Shown one piece after another: positions 21,487 through 34,409 of a stretch of 64,000 nucleotides of DNA. Below the pieces are notes generated by a model that saw nothing but the letters and a program-made list of their open reading frames with translations, was not told where the DNA came from and made no database searches. The first letter of the stretch is position 1. Every line of letters begins with the position of its first letter. The stretch lies in NCBI GenBank assembly GCA_958450365.1, contig CAUEEP010000936.1, forward strand, positions 100,001 through 164,000, given 5' to 3'. The translations under genes were made by a program, and so were the position numbers. Source of the DNA: Mesorhabditis belari. Lineage: Eukaryota > Nematoda > Chromadorea > Rhabditida > Rhabditidae.

Positions 21487-24420
21487 CTAAAAGTTAAAAT
21501 GATGATTAGAAATTAAGCATACCATCAGAAATAAAGAGAGTTTAAGGAGAAAAAATGAGGCATAACACCGAATTCCAAGGATACCTCAACACTAGCTTAA
21601 AGTTATCGAAACTATTGTTAAATCTACATTTTCCGGAAATGAAAACAGGCTGGAGTTTTGTATAAATTGAAATTTATGATCGGAAAAGAACCGGAAACTT
21701 TTTCGGTTCCCAAGCAACTCAGAAAAAAATGAAAAAGCAAGTTTAGAGAACTACGAGCAGAGAATTTGATGTTGTCAGACGTTTGGGGTGAAAAATTGAT
21801 GTTCACTAATATATAGACGAAGCTGGATCAATTATCAAATCAAATTTAAAGTTTGACTAGTTTCAGCAATCGGCTAACATGATAATCTAACCTAAATATA
21901 ATTGCGAAGTGTCAGTCCGTCTGTCGGAGCTCTAGCGAGCGCAAGAGTGAGTTTCTCGGGAAACAGCCGAAATACCCACCCCTGATGTAGTTGTGCCTTT
22001 TGTAAACCGTTTCAAAAAATACCCAATAGAAAAAAATTATGTTCGATTTTTGGTGGTTTTTCGGGGTTGTCGAGGTCGCCCACCTCAAAATAGGGACATC
22101 CACGGGCCCGACGTTTCGCTCAATGGCCAAGTGGCTAGCGTGCTCGCACTGAGTGCTACAGGTCAAAGGTTCGAATCCGCCTCTAACCAAACTTTTTCCT
22201 TTTTTTTTACCAAAAGCTCAAATATAATAGAAATAACTTTTTAGAAACATAATAGAAACAAAAAGAAGCGCCCCGTCGGACTAATATTAGCTAATATTTT
22301 AATATTAGCCTGTTACTTGTCGAGACTTCTAACTCTGCTCAAAATTCCTGGGCCTAATTCTCGTATTCGGTTCATTGACCCTGATTATAAAAGAAAAATA
22401 ATTGACACAATTAAGGACTTTTAGAGTTCAATAAAGTTTTGCTTCAGTTCATTTCGGTTTCAGATTTTCGGCCAAACAAAAATTCGGCATTTTGGTTGCA
22501 CCAAAAATTAACAAAACCAACGCAAAAAGATCGAAATAAAAATGAAATTCATTTAGAAGGCAAAAAGCAAAAGAAAAATGTCCCAGATAGCAAGTAATTA
22601 GTCTTCTTTCCCTTTTTTTCGGTGTTTCGCTGCTCGACCCCTTCTCGCGAATCAAAAATTTCTTTTCATTTCTCAGCTTGTCAACGAATGCACGTATAAA
22701 ATTGGGCAAAAATGATGTTTTATGATTTCAATTTCAATTTGGGTATAAAAATTGATTTTTTTTTAGTTTCACAAGAGTATTTAATGGGCAAAAGGGTCGA
22801 GAATTCGTGAAAATGTTTAGGAAATTTCAGGCTTCGAGATAAAATTAGATAGTAAGAGTATTTTTCAGAAAAAGCATTTGAAATCTAGATTCAGCTCAAG
22901 ATTTTATGGCTTAAACTTAAACTTAAACTAAACTTAAACTATGGCTTTCCCCACATTTCTTGTTTATTTTGGAATTTCGAGTCTAGATGTCGACAGTTCA
23001 CTTAAGGAAAGTGCGAGAAAATTGGTCTAAAAAAGGGATTAGTCAAAAGAGGTGCAATTCTGTTATAAAATCGCAAAAGGAATTCGTTGTTGTGAAGCTT
23101 TTAAACGGATAAATTTTACGGGTACAACAAGAGAGTGCTGGCAAGACATGCAAAAGTTTTATTTCAAAGAACAACCAAGATTCTTGTGAAATGCGGTAAG
23201 AAAAGTTAAACCGGGAGAGGATTTCGTTATGAAATCTCCTTTCGAAGATTTCCTTTTTTGAATTCCTTTTGAAGAAAAGGCACCTGTCAGTGTTCAAATC
23301 ATGGGTTTGCTTATCTAAAAGAAAAATCTCATTCTGACTTATGATTTCTAGTCGTTAACGCAGAGAAAAAGGTCTATTTACTCAAGAAATCAGATCTATA
23401 AAAAATTCAAACTGCTTTCAGAAGAGATTTTGCTTCGACTTTGTTATAAAGTTCTTTTTTTAGTATATCTATAAGAAAATAATCAAAAGATTTAAGAAAT
23501 TTTCAGGTTTTGTTTTGATTTAATCTCGAATTTGTGGTGGAGAACAGGAAGAATAGAAAAACTGGTAGATTGATTCAGAAAGAGAAGGTACAGCTACAAA
23601 ACTTCACTTTAAACAGAGAAAAAACAAAATATAACAAAAAAAAACAGATGAGAGCACCAGCCGATTTCAAAAAGTCTACTTTCGGGTAAAAGAATATCGG
23701 CTATAATCTTTAGAACTTGGATAAAGTTCTTTAGAGTTTAGCTCTATCAAAAAGTATTCAATGGATAGAAAAGAATCGACCTATCGAAATAGTGCTCAAG
23801 TGCAAAAGTGGTATGAGACAGAAGTGCGCCATGAGCCAATAATTGTTTAGTTGTTTGACATTGAGTGGAATAAGGTCAAGGATAGACTTTTCATTGGTCA
23901 AGCATAGATTTCTCAAGACTAGAACAAGTCAGAATCAAATTTCTGGCCCAACTTTTGGCCTGGCCTGGCTTACAGGTCTGTGAGCGTTCCTAGACCTAAT
24001 CACCGACTTCAATAGTGCTCAAGTACAAAAGTGGAGTGGGACAGAAGTGCGCTATGAGTCAATAATTGTTTAGTTGTCTGGCATTGATGAGGCTACTTAA
24101 AAAGTAAAAAATTCCCACTCCACTTTTGTACTTTTGCATTATTTGAGTCTGTGATACAATTATTAACAATTAATAAATTAACATTAACATTAACATTAAG
24201 ATTTAATTAACAAATTATAGGTAAAGGGCAAAAATTGACACGATGTAGAAGTTAAGGGTTGTAAAAATCATTGGTTGGATTGGAAGTGAGTGAAGAGTAG
24301 AAGAAAAAGGAAAAATGGGGAAGCAGGAAAGGCGGAAGAGCTCCTAAAGAGTCTAATGATATGGAAACTGCTTTTATAAGACTTAGCTCAACGGCACTAT
24401 TGCAGTAGAATTGTACGGGA
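21487..24420. other. Gene-poor region with one tRNA-like sequence
   Basis: No convincing exons. At 22107-22185 a tRNA-like stretch has an A-box (TGGCCAAGTGGCTAGCG) and a B-box (GGTTCGAATCC) but does not close into proper acceptor and T stems, so it is a tRNA-derived repeat rather than a gene. Upstream exons of the four-TM gene could lie here undetected. Two near-identical phrases around GTACAAAAGTGG (about 23800 and 24010) form a short direct repeat. Confidence 0.45.
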
Positions 24421-25010
24421 TGGCTGAAAAGCCCTGTCCTTTCAAGCAATCATTTTCATCTTTCATCTTTCAAGCATCTTTCAAGCAAGTTTCTGAGCTT
24501 ATGTCACTCATGTCATCAAAAACCTTTGGTAAATCTAGAAACTACATTTAATTTAGCAGTTAATGTCTTTTATAGAAACCAAATTGGCTTAGCCATTCGT
24601 TGCAGCGAGATTGTTCAATGTCGCGCTCATTTTGACCATCGCTCCAGCTAAATCCATAGTGAAAAAATTCATAATTGCTCTTGTTTAGCCACGTAAACTT
24701 TATATAAAACCGTGAAAATACGTTTTTTTTCAAAAAAATCTAAAAAAAAGGTGAAACTGCTTTTTCATGATAAAACTAAATTTGAAAAACTGTGAGATCT
24801 TTACTTGACAAAGTTAAAGATGCCTAGGACTAAATGGTCAAAATGAGCCCGACATTGAACAATCAGGAATGGCTAAACCAATTTAGTTCATGTAAAAGAC
24901 ATTAACTGCTAAATTGAATGTAGTTTCTAGATTTACCAAAGGTTTTTGATGAAATTAGTCACATAAACTAAGAAACTTGCTTGAAAGATGTGGACAGAAC
25001 TTTTCAGCCA
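24421..25010. repeat. Foldback element, arms about 180-230 bp
   Basis: The left arm (24421-24650) and right arm (about 24832-25010) are inverted copies. The ends read TGGCTGAAAAG..CTGTCC. Internal landmarks are AACCTTTGGTAAATCTAGAA and TTGTTCAATGTCG. The centre of about 180 bp is AT-rich and non-coding. It is a non-autonomous DNA transposon of unassigned family. Confidence 0.75.
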
Positions 25011-27826
25011 CTCTGTAATACAAGTGCCGGTGCAGGTACTGTTAAAGTTTACAAGTGGCTAAAATTTAGTGCCGTAATCTATTTTTAAAAGCTTTATATC
25101 ATCGGATAAAGTTATCAAGAAAGCAAGAATCAATTGTTTGGTGAGTGGGAAAGACTGGGGATAGCCTGAAGAGAGAAATGCGTGGTGCGGGAAGGAGAGC
25201 TTTCTCACTCTTGCTATCTTTGGAAAGAAAGCCAAAAACCCAGCTAAAGAAGAAGAAAAAGATGGGAAAGAGATGTAGATGCAGATTTTGCGGACAAAGA
25301 TGTGGTTGAGAAAGAAAAGAGAAAAGAAAAGAGTTCCATTCAAAAACCTTTCGTTTTTCTCCATTTCTCTCGATTCTCACTATGAAATGCGCATTTTCGA
25401 GGCTCGTAAATTTACGCGAATATTTTAAAAACTTGAAAAAACCACTTTGTTGATGATATAAAACTAAAGTTCTATAATTTTTTGTCAGAAATCAATGAAA
25501 TAAAGTCCAGAATTTGGGTCTTTGGCGCTTGTTGATGTTTTGTGGTTTGGTTGAGTGATTTTGGTGGAAAATTGGTTCAACAATGAGCAAGAATGAAAGA
25601 AATATGTATTGAAATATCAAATTAAGATTCAGGGATTTAAAGGACAATATATTAAATAGATTTGAAATCAGAAAATATGATAATTACATTAATCTAGTCT
25701 TTCAAAAACTTTAAAACTGTTAAAAATGAGTTAAACTGTTATTCAAAAGTTATTCAAAAGGTAAATTTAAATCTTGCGGAGGAAAAATGATAAAATCAAA
25801 GTCTAAATGACCAATTTTTTAGTACAAATCTTTAAAAGAAAGTCTAAAACCTCTATCTGATTACCGGAAATCACTTAAATCGTCGAACAAAAGTCCGCTT
25901 TCAAAGTAAGATTATATTCTGCGCTGAAAATGAAAAAGATCAAAGTGTTTGCCTGGAAACTGTGGAAAACTCAAGGAATAAGAAATAGGCGATGTGTGAG
26001 ATCCGAAAGGAAAAAGAGGAAAGGCTGCGGAGGAGGGGCGACGAAAATTGGGCAGCACCCACGAGCATTCGGGCATAATTTGGGGGTGAAGACTGGAGTG
26101 GGAGAGAGTGTTCTCCCTTGAGTCTTACCAAGACAGAACTACTCCAAATTCGTCTCTTTGATAGGGTTTATGAACATCTGTACATTGTTTGAATTCTTTA
26201 CATATGAGACTCTTTTCCATTGAATTTGCCTGCCTCCTTTCACTATGTTGCGAAGATTTTGACGTTTGTTAGACTGATAAGTTTTCATGCACATGAGCTT
26301 GTCTTCATTATCAAACCCATTCATCTCAATATCTAGAAGATTGTCGATCTAGAAGATTGTTCCTATTTAAAAGATTATTTCGATGATGATTTATTTCAAG
26401 CGGTACCATATCGAAAGAAGCTTTTCTGCACCCAATTCATCGCTTCAAAGCGATTCTGACAAGGAAAAGACAACAGAAGGATAGGCAATGAGATAAGCCA
26501 TAGTTCATTCGACGCAAAATTTCACACTGATTCCGAATCCACTTTCTGTTTTTACAAAATAGCTTTCTATAAAAAGATATACGTGTTTTAAGTTTTTAGG
26601 TGAAAAAACGAAAACTTTAAGCCAAATAGGCCTCAAGTTCTCTCATGGACGTGACCAATGGTACAGTGGATAAAACGCTTGCATACAAGACGAGCGCTGC
26701 GTTTTTTGCTCGAGTTTGACTCCCTTTTGGCAAAACTTTTGTTTAAAACCAGTACAGCCAGGGCAAAACAAAAACAAATTGGGTTAGATTCAATCCTATG
26801 CAAAAATCTTGAAAAGACGGCCAGCTGGGGACAAGCAAACAACCTAACTCCCAGCTAGAACAATTCAGCGGATTCTAGACTAGCTACGGTTTGACTCTAA
26901 CTTTCCAGGTCAAGCTAAAACCAAGCCTAACTCAAGGACAAGCCAATAGAAGCGCCTTTTAGAACAGAACAATCTTGATCGGTAAAGCTTTTACTAAGTT
27001 TTAAAGCTGTTGGAGCCAGCGGGATCATAGGCTAATCTAAGACCAAACCAGGAACAGTTCATAGACTTAGAACTCTTGGTAAAACTTTTACAAAGCTTGC
27101 AAAGTGAACTCAAAATAAACATCAAATGTGTCGCTTTAAATGAGCTCAAAAAGATATCAAAAGAGAGTGCATGATGTGAATGTCTCTTGCGAGTGAGGGT
27201 TCATAGGCATAGAATCTTTTCATTTTCAAAAGGGGTCCCCCGTTCAACCCACATAAGCCCCATAGGGCCTCATTCATGCCCCTCTTTTCCTTTTCCCTTT
27301 CCCCCATTTCACTCTTTCTTGATCTTCTCCTATTCTTCTAAAAAACCTGACACATTCTCTTCACAATGGACTGGGTTTTTTTTCTGCAGGTCTTTCATTT
27401 TGGTTTCAGTTTTAGACTTCGTGCTTCTTATTTACATCATTTTTATCCTTTATTAGTAACTTGCTTTGAAGCACTCCTTTGCTGAATGTCTCAAACTAGC
27501 AAGAGCTTAACAGACACTATGGGATACCTTGCAAACTACTGTTTTTAGTCTTTAGACCTGATTTTGTTATTTGCCAACTCGTATCCTTAATATTCCTATT
27601 GACGTGCGGTTTTAAGGGTGCACTTTCTAAAGCGTGGATGCGCTACCGCTATCCGCACAAAAATTCCCCTTTTGCTATTCGTTTCTTTTTCCGAATCCAC
27701 AATGGAATCGCAAAGGTTTTCCGGTTTTTTATGCCGAGGCTCGCATAAGTTTTCTTTCCCTTTTGTAGCACGTTTTAAGTTTACCTTCCTCCCCACATTC
27801 TCTTCCTGTTATATTGTTCCGCCCAT
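25011..27826. other. Gene-poor region
   Basis: No supported exon. A tRNA-like repeat lies at about 26653-26745 (A-box-like CAATGGTACAGTGGATAA; B-box-like GAGTTTGACTCCC) without complete cloverleaf pairing. A G-rich patch near 26010-26110 and pyrimidine-rich patches near 27230-27330 stand out from the AT-rich background; they may be regulatory. Confidence 0.4.
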
Positions 27827-28383
27827 GGGTGCAAAGGTAGCTGGGGGAGCTATTTGTAAACTCGTCTTGACTTGTTGAAATTTTACACTGGGAGTTTTTG
27901 AAGATGTTGAATCGATTGGTGATATTTTGGAATTATGATTTCTTGTTATTTTGCTCTTATTACACATGGGCCCGGCTTTGAAATTTTTTTTACTTTTCCA
28001 TGCTTTTTCCTCAGTTTTGTAACTTTCCTTAAGTTTTTCTGTAGTGTATGATGCAAGCAGGTTTAACAGCGATGGCTAAGCTTGAATTGAAGGCGTTTAA
28101 CCTCTTAAGAGAATGGCCCAAACTCGCGATCATGAGTGACAAGGATTTCGATGATTGGCTGGCCGATATGGGACTGTTTTGGAAAGATTGAGGTTGCCCG
28201 AATTGAGCACCAAAAAATGAAAAAATATCATAGACGGGCCCATGTGTAATAACAGCAAAATAACAAGAAATCATAGTTTCAAAATATCACCAATCGATTC
28301 AACATCATCAAAAAACCCCCAGTGTAAAATTTCAACATGTCAAGACGAGTTTACAAATAGCTCCCCCAACTACCATTGCACCC
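27827..28383. mobile_element. Foldback DNA transposon with internal 47-codon frame
   Basis: Terminal inverted repeats of about 148 bp (27827-27974 and 28234-28383) begin GGGTGCAA.GGTAG.TGGGGG. The centre holds a + strand open frame (28048-28191) starting with two Met codons, containing LREWPKLAIMSDKDFDDWL and ending at TGA. The composition is protein-like (several Trp, acidic patches). It may be a piece of the parent transposase. Family not recognised. Confidence 0.7.
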
Positions 28384-29754
28384 GTTCGTGTTTTCTGTTT
28401 AAAACTCTAAAATGATTTTGTTTCGTCTCTCTCGACTCCCTTCTACTCCATTGTCTTCGAATCTCTTTACGTGCCGCATAAACTTAGCTTAACCAATTCT
28501 CTTTCAACTAAAACGCACAAAATCTACCAAATCGAATCGGGCGCGATCTTCTTGGGTTTGTGTATAATTATTTTAGAGAAAGAATTAGTTAGTAAACAGG
28601 TATGGGTAAGAACCGTTACTAATTGCTGTACAATTGCTAAAGCTTAGATTCGCATCTTGTTTTGGATTAAAACGTTTTCTTTCGTTGCATTTTCCTATTT
28701 TGGGTAAGAAGAGTGGTTGATGAAAAGTCTTGGGTTCAAAAGAAAGAATACTAATGAATTTGCATCAGAAGAATTTGCTTGTTTTGCCTGTTTTGACAGG
28801 ATTTTGAGTCGTACCCAAAATTTTGCACATCTTAACACCCGTATTCTACATTTCAATAAAAAAAAGACTTTGGTTCATAGCGAGAGAAGTTGTCTTCAAC
28901 AGGAAAGTGATGCCAAGGAAGGGGGTGTCACTGGGGTTTCACCCGCAGTAGTCCCCCCAGTGCAGTTAGTGCCCCCAGGAGGGTGCCCGCTTTTGGGATT
29001 GGCTTCCACAGCTTCCCCCTTTCCTGGTCTTGGTTGCACATTGCCCCATCTCTTTCCTTTCTTTCTTTCTTTCTTTCTTTCTTTCTCTCTTTTTCCCACT
29101 TTCTGTCGGCAATCGACCTCAAAAACCGCTATTTTTGTTGCCTCCCTTGTGTCCCCCGCTTTCACTCACACACTCAGCGAAAAAATATTGAAATCTTTCA
29201 ATCTCCGGAGGATTTTTGGATAATGTTAAGCTTGCCTGGCTCTCAATATTCGTTCAATATTCGGCTTTTCTAAAAACCAAACTGTATAATTAGATTTACA
29301 TTTGTCTTTAATGTAAAGTTCAGTAAACTTCTAGAAATATTGAAATCTTTCAAATTCTAGAGGATTTTTAGATACTTTAAGCTTTATTCCGTCAACTTTC
29401 TCCTAGTTCCAGCTATTTTTCCTTTGACTTAGTTGTCATTGAAGAATTTCTAGCATTAGTCTTATTGTCTGTTAGCTTTCTTATTGCAAAAACTGGTTAC
29501 TTTTATTGGGTTCACTTTAACAAAAGCTTACTCTAATTAGATTGAGTTTTGCTATAGCAGATATTCAGCTGATTGTGTGTTTTTAAAAATTAACTATAAG
29601 CTAATCAATGGATTTACAATTGGCTTCAATTTAAAGTTCAATAAAGTTTTAAAATTAGAACCTCTTTCAATCCACAAAGGATTTTTGGATAATTTTATGC
29701 TTTATTCGGACATTTTACTTGTAAATCCTGCTGCTTAAGATTAAAAAAGACTTT
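28384..29754. other. Gene-poor region with CTTT microsatellite
   Basis: A (CTTT)n tract lies at about 29056-29092. It is preceded by a locally GC-rich segment (28920-29050) with repeated CCCCCAG. The long open frame across it is interrupted-composition DNA without motifs and is not called as a gene. Confidence 0.45.
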
Positions 29755-30028
29755 AAAGGGGGGGTATTAATCGGTATTTTGTTTTTAAATTTATCTGCAA
29801 CTAAAACTCAATCGATCTAGACTGTGCTGAGGTGTCTGATGAGTGACAGTCTTGTTTTTTCCAAGTCTTGCAGCGTCTCCAAAAATTTGTAAACCAATCA
29901 AATCACTTTAGCCGGGTGATTTTTATTCTTTTTATAATCAAATCAACGATATTAAAATAAAAAAACAGGTGGTTGCCGTAAAAACTTTTTTATGGTCACC
30001 CGGCCGCGATTAATACCCCCCCCCCTTT
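29755..30028. repeat. MITE with G-run ends
   Basis: Inverted ends AAAGGGGGGGTATTAATCG and CGATTAATACCCCCCC bound about 275 bp with no coding sequence. Confidence 0.65.
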
Positions 30029-30773
30029 AACTTTAACTTTAAAACTAAAAAAACTTTAACTTTCAACTGGGTTTTCTTAAAAATAATTACTTTTATTTCA
30101 ACTTTGGCTTCATTTCTATCAATGTAAAGTCTCGTCAGATTTCAAAATTTGTACCTAATTGGGCCTAGTTTTGTACCCAAATTTTAGCACACCAAACTTC
30201 AAAATAAAACCAAATCTTGTTTCATTGATCAAAAGATTCTTGGTGTTGGAAAAATTCCTAGAAAAACATCGGAAAATCGATACAAAACAATTTTGCATTC
30301 CGATAAAGCAATCTTTCGATGGGAATTAATTGGCAAATGAATGATTTGATTGATTGTGAAAAATAACTAGCAAAAAGAGATTTACTTCATTAATAAATTT
30401 GTACGATTTTCTAAAAACCTAATGGAATCTCAGTCACTTTTCGAACGTTTCAGTCAAAAAGTCAAAAGCTTCTAAACAGTTTCGACTAGCTCTTTCGTTT
30501 AGAAGAATTTTTTCATTCTTGCTTTCAAATGTTTAAAAATTTCAAACTAAAATTAAAAGCTTCGTAGTAATAAGTAAAGGGGCAACAACAAGTCGAGCAT
30601 AACAAAAATGAACTGACCATGAGTTTCAGGGTAGTTTCAAAGGCTTAAACCAGGCCAGGCAAGATCGGAAGCTTTGGTCCTAGCCTGGCCTTGCCTGACT
30701 AACAGAGTTTAAGACCTAAAACCTAGGCTATTCGTTGTTCAGGGCTGTTTTAAGGGTTTTCCAAAAAGGTTTT

Positions 30774-31008
30774 GGACATTTGATACGCGCCCCGCCCCTT
30801 TTTCCATTGGCAATCTAACTTTCAGCTGAAATATCTTGGTGTTGGATTGTCCAAACTAAATATACTTGGTATCATTGGAAGCGACAAGTCTTTCTCTGTC
30901 GATTGTTACAAAATAATATTTAAATGGACAGCCTAACACCAAGAAATTTGAGCTCAAAGTTGGATTGCCAATGGCAAAAGGGGGTGGGGCGTCGCGTATA
31001 AAAGGCTT
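30774..31008. repeat. Palindromic MITE, family P copy 1
   Basis: The ends read GGACATTTGATACGC / GCGTAT.AAAGG. Arms carry ATCTTGGTGTTGG and its inverse, and the centre carries CAAGTCTTTCTCTGTCGATT. A second copy lies at 55530-55752 with the same ends and centre. Confidence 0.8.
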
Positions 31009-31122
31009 CACAATCTTCCAGAGAGATAGGCCAGGGAAGATCAAAAGCCAAAAAGGACAGATCCTGGTTTTGCCTTGCCTGACTAGCTTGCTATAGTTAG
31101 TTAGTTAGTTTTTTTTGGCATA

Positions 31123-31399
31123 CCGTATTTTCTCTAATAGTAGTGCACCCCGGCGAGCCGAGTTGATGACTATTTTAGGGTTTCCAAGCTTTTGCAGAAG
31201 TTCAACACTTAAATCCCCCACTAGATCTCTCATCGATAGGTTCTGATAAGCGGTTCTCGAGATTTCGAGCAATTTACGTGACTACATTTTCGTCAGCTAC
31301 ATTTTCCGACCCCACATCGATAGGTTCTGATAAGCTATTCTCAAGATTTCGAGCAATTTAGGCGACGCTCAGGGTGCACTACTATTAGAGAAAATACGG
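31123..31399. repeat. MITE with CCGTATTTTCTC ends
   Basis: Perfect 28-bp terminal inverted repeats start CCGTATTTTCTCTAATAG and end in the inverse. The left flank is TA. The ends share CCGTA with the elements at 43847 and 47939. Confidence 0.8.
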
Positions 31400-32011
31400 A
31401 ATATTACTTAAATCAATTTGTAAGACGAAGACATTTTATAGAATTTCCATAAATCCCATAAAATCCCCTTTCATTTCCATTTTCCAACACAAAAGAAGCG
31501 GCCATATTTGATTTTTGCTTTTTTATGAGTCATTTTTCGGGCACCGCTCCCCAAGCAAAATAAATAGAAATCTTTTAGTTTAAAACTAATTTTCGTTTTG
31601 TTTGCAATCGATTTTTTTAGCCTTTTTCCAAGAATTTCAGCCTTTTCACTTCCAGAAAAGTGTCATTTCCCTTGCTTATCTACTTGTCAATCATATTTTG
31701 GAAAAATTCAATTTCATTCGGGTTTTCTCAAATTAGTTTGTGATTAGTTCACCTTTTTTTTTGATTAATTTATCTATAGAATTAGTTTAAATATTTTAAA
31801 TATTTTATTTAAGAACCGTTAAATTCTTTGAATGATTTTAAAAAGTGATAAAAATCATATGTCGAGAAGAAATCATTTTGAGTTCAAGGTGATTTGATGA
31901 AAAAATTTGGCAGGAATTTTGTAAATCAATAAAAATGATAGAGAAAAGTAAAGATATGATGTTATTTTCAAAAAAAAATAGAACTTTTTGATAGCTTGCA
32001 AAAAAAATGGA
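31400..32011. other. Intergenic, AT-rich
   Basis: No supported gene or repeat. Confidence 0.45.
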
Positions 32012-32517
32012 ATCAATGCGGGGAGTGGGACAAATGCGACCTTTTTTTGCGCACCCGGACATTTGCGCACCTTTTTTTCCGCACCTTGCCCATTAGTGCA
32101 TCTTTTTTCGCGTTTTAAAAAAGCTCTAAAAAGCTAATATTAACCAATTTCTATTCCAAATCTTGTTTTTCTAGGTAATTTTAGGGCGTAGAATCGAAAT
32201 TTTGACATATCAGAGCTTGTGGAAACAAACGGACGGAGTTATACAAAGAGAAAAATCGACAATTTTCTGTAATTTGATCTAGCCGTTTTGTCTTTCAAAT
32301 TGGTTCCACACGCTCTGTTATGTCAAAATTTGAATTCGACACCCTCAAATTACCTAGAAAAACAACATTTGGAATAGAAATTGGTTAATATTAGCTTTTT
32401 AGAGCTTTTTTAAAACGCGAAAGAAGGTGCGCTAATGGGCAAGGTGCGGAAAAAAAGGTGCGCAAATGTCCGGGTGCGCAAAAAAAAGGTCGCATTTGTC
32501 CCACTCCCATCAATGCG
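32012..32517. mobile_element. Mutator-like palindromic element with 9-bp target duplication
   Basis: The element 32021-32508 starts GGGAGTGGGACAAATGCGAC and ends with the exact inverse, and is almost fully palindromic (arms about 230 bp). Direct repeats ATCAATGCG occur at 32012-32020 and 32509-32517. A 9-bp target duplication with long inverted repeats is typical of the Mutator superfamily. No transposase is present. Confidence 0.85.
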
Positions 32518-33607
32518 CATGGACTTATTCCTTTTGAATGCTGACTTGGTTTTAATACTAAAACGTGGCCCAGCTACCGTAATTTGTGCAAACACATCTG
32601 CATTGAGTTACTGTAGCATATAATAATTCGTTTACGGTAGATTTACGGTAGTATAGATTCCCCTATGCTAGTTGGTGTTAGTCTTTACGGCTGAACGGGC
32701 TACGGTAGTTGGTTTAAAGCACAGACAGCAACTTGAGCTACGATAGCCTAGACTAACTGGGCTTGGGTTACGGTAGCTGAGTCAGGCTTTAAAAAAAACC
32801 CTATCAAGTCAATGTTCTGAACAAGTTCGCAAGTATACTTGATGGCTACGCCACCAGAAAGGTTTTCCTTTTTAGCCCATTGGGGACCCATGATTCCACA
32901 TGGCCTGTTTCTTGGCAATGGATAAACCAAAAACGCTGAAAATTTGTTAGGATATGTATTTTCATGTTCTCTATCCAAATCCGTTATTAGTTTTGCTCAA
33001 TAATTAGTTGGTTTTTTGTGAATAGCTGATGACTAAGCCCGAGTAACGCTTAGGATGCGCCATGGACTGCTATGACCTATTTCTGGCTAATGGCTGGGTA
33101 AAAAATGCTGAAAATTTGCAAGGATATGTAATTTTACTTTCTCTTTCTGAATCTAAGATAAGCTTTTTTAAAATATTGAGTTTTTATTATAAAAAGTGAA
33201 AGAAAGTGAATGACCAAAAAGCTTTTGACACCTTAACTTCGAGATTAAAGCAATTTTTCTCGTATCTGACCAATTTTACGTAATCGCGCAGCTTCTGGCA
33301 CATGACTTTTGAAGATAAGGGGACAAACCAACGTTTGGTTTCTTTCTTTTTTGTCCATTTCGGTTTAATTACCTAAGCTTTTTGTGGTGGAGACTTGGGT
33401 GACTTCAGAGTTTAAAATTAACAACGGATTTGGATTTCTCACCCCTAAAAGCCTCCTAGTACCAATTTGCAAGCACTATTTCGATTTCAAATTAACTTTT
33501 TCATTTGTCATTTCTTTTACTGCCTTTATTGGCTGACTGTGGTTTAACTATAAGCCGATCGTTTCTCAAAAAAAGACGTCGACAATGTGTTAAGCACAAA
33601 ATCAGTA
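32518..33607. other. Intergenic; SL1-like 22-mer at 33362
   Basis: No gene found. GGTTTAATTACCTAAGCTTT at 33362 (12 exact bases of the C. elegans SL1 5' end) is followed after 22 nt by GT, and ATTTGG lies about 65 nt downstream. See findings; not strong enough to call an RNA gene. Confidence 0.3.
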
Positions 33608-34409
33608 TCAGTTTGGCCGGCAAATCTTGTCCTTTTTGTCCTTTAAAGGTTAGTTTTTGAAATAAATAATGAAGCAATTGATCTATAATTTGTTTTATCA
33701 GAAAGTCCTTTATTTATTTACAAATTTCCCTTTAAGAAATTCTGAAAAGCTCGCGTTATTTCATTTTTTTAAAGGTGTAAAGTCGAGGAGTGAAAAACAA
33801 TGAAACCGATTTTGATTTCGTGTATTGGTGTAATTCTCTGAACAACTAGGACAGTGAGTTGGGAAATCAAAGAACCAAGTGTAGGATTTAAGTTGGCTGA
33901 GTGTAGACTTTAGACTGGGTTTTTACAAAGTATACAATAAACGATAGCTGTGAAAAAAAAAGTAAAAATAGGTCAACCCTTCGAAGTAAGATGATTAGCG
34001 AGCAAAATCAAAAACTTACTCAAATTTGATACTCTGACTATCAGGTTGACCAGAAAGTCTTTTCCACTTTTTTAAAGGTTAGTTTTTGAAATAAATAATG
34101 AAGCAATTGATCTATGATTTGTTTTATCCGAAAGTCCGATTATTTATTTACAAATTTCCCTTTAAGAAATTCTGAAAAACTCGCGTTAGTTCATTTTTTT
34201 AAAGGTGTAAAGTCGAGCAAGCGAAAACGATGCAAGCTCAGATTTGAGCATTGATTTGAGCACCTTTTGTCACAAAAACCTGCTTTGGTGTTAAAAGGCG
34301 AAAAACAGAGAATAAAAAGTTAGACGGATAGACAAATTTTCAGAGAAATTGTTTCAGCCGATTTCATTCTATGTCAAAAAAAACGGACAAGACTTTCCGG
34401 TCAAACTGA
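33608..34409. repeat. Compound TA-flanked MITE with duplicated left part
   Basis: The outer ends TCAGTTTGGCCGGCAAATC (33608) and the inverse of TCAGTTTGACCGGAAAGTC (ending 34409) are flanked by TA. A second left end, TCAGGTTGACCAGAAAGTC, starts at 34041. The interior segments 33646-33802 and 34073-34228 are direct copies (about 94% by eye). It looks like two elements sharing one right end. Confidence 0.7.

Noticed and set aside
22107..22190. Functional tRNA-Leu/Ser-like gene
   Set aside because: A and B boxes are present, but acceptor and T stems do not pair.
25059..25380. 101- and 93-codon overlapping minus-strand frames
   Set aside because: Purine/pyrimidine-skewed DNA gives Phe/Ser-rich frames in two registers. 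There are no splice partners or motifs.
28717..29223. 168-codon + strand frame, and antisense frames over the same DNA
   Set aside because: It crosses a CTTT microsatellite and has no domain, splice partners or good start context.
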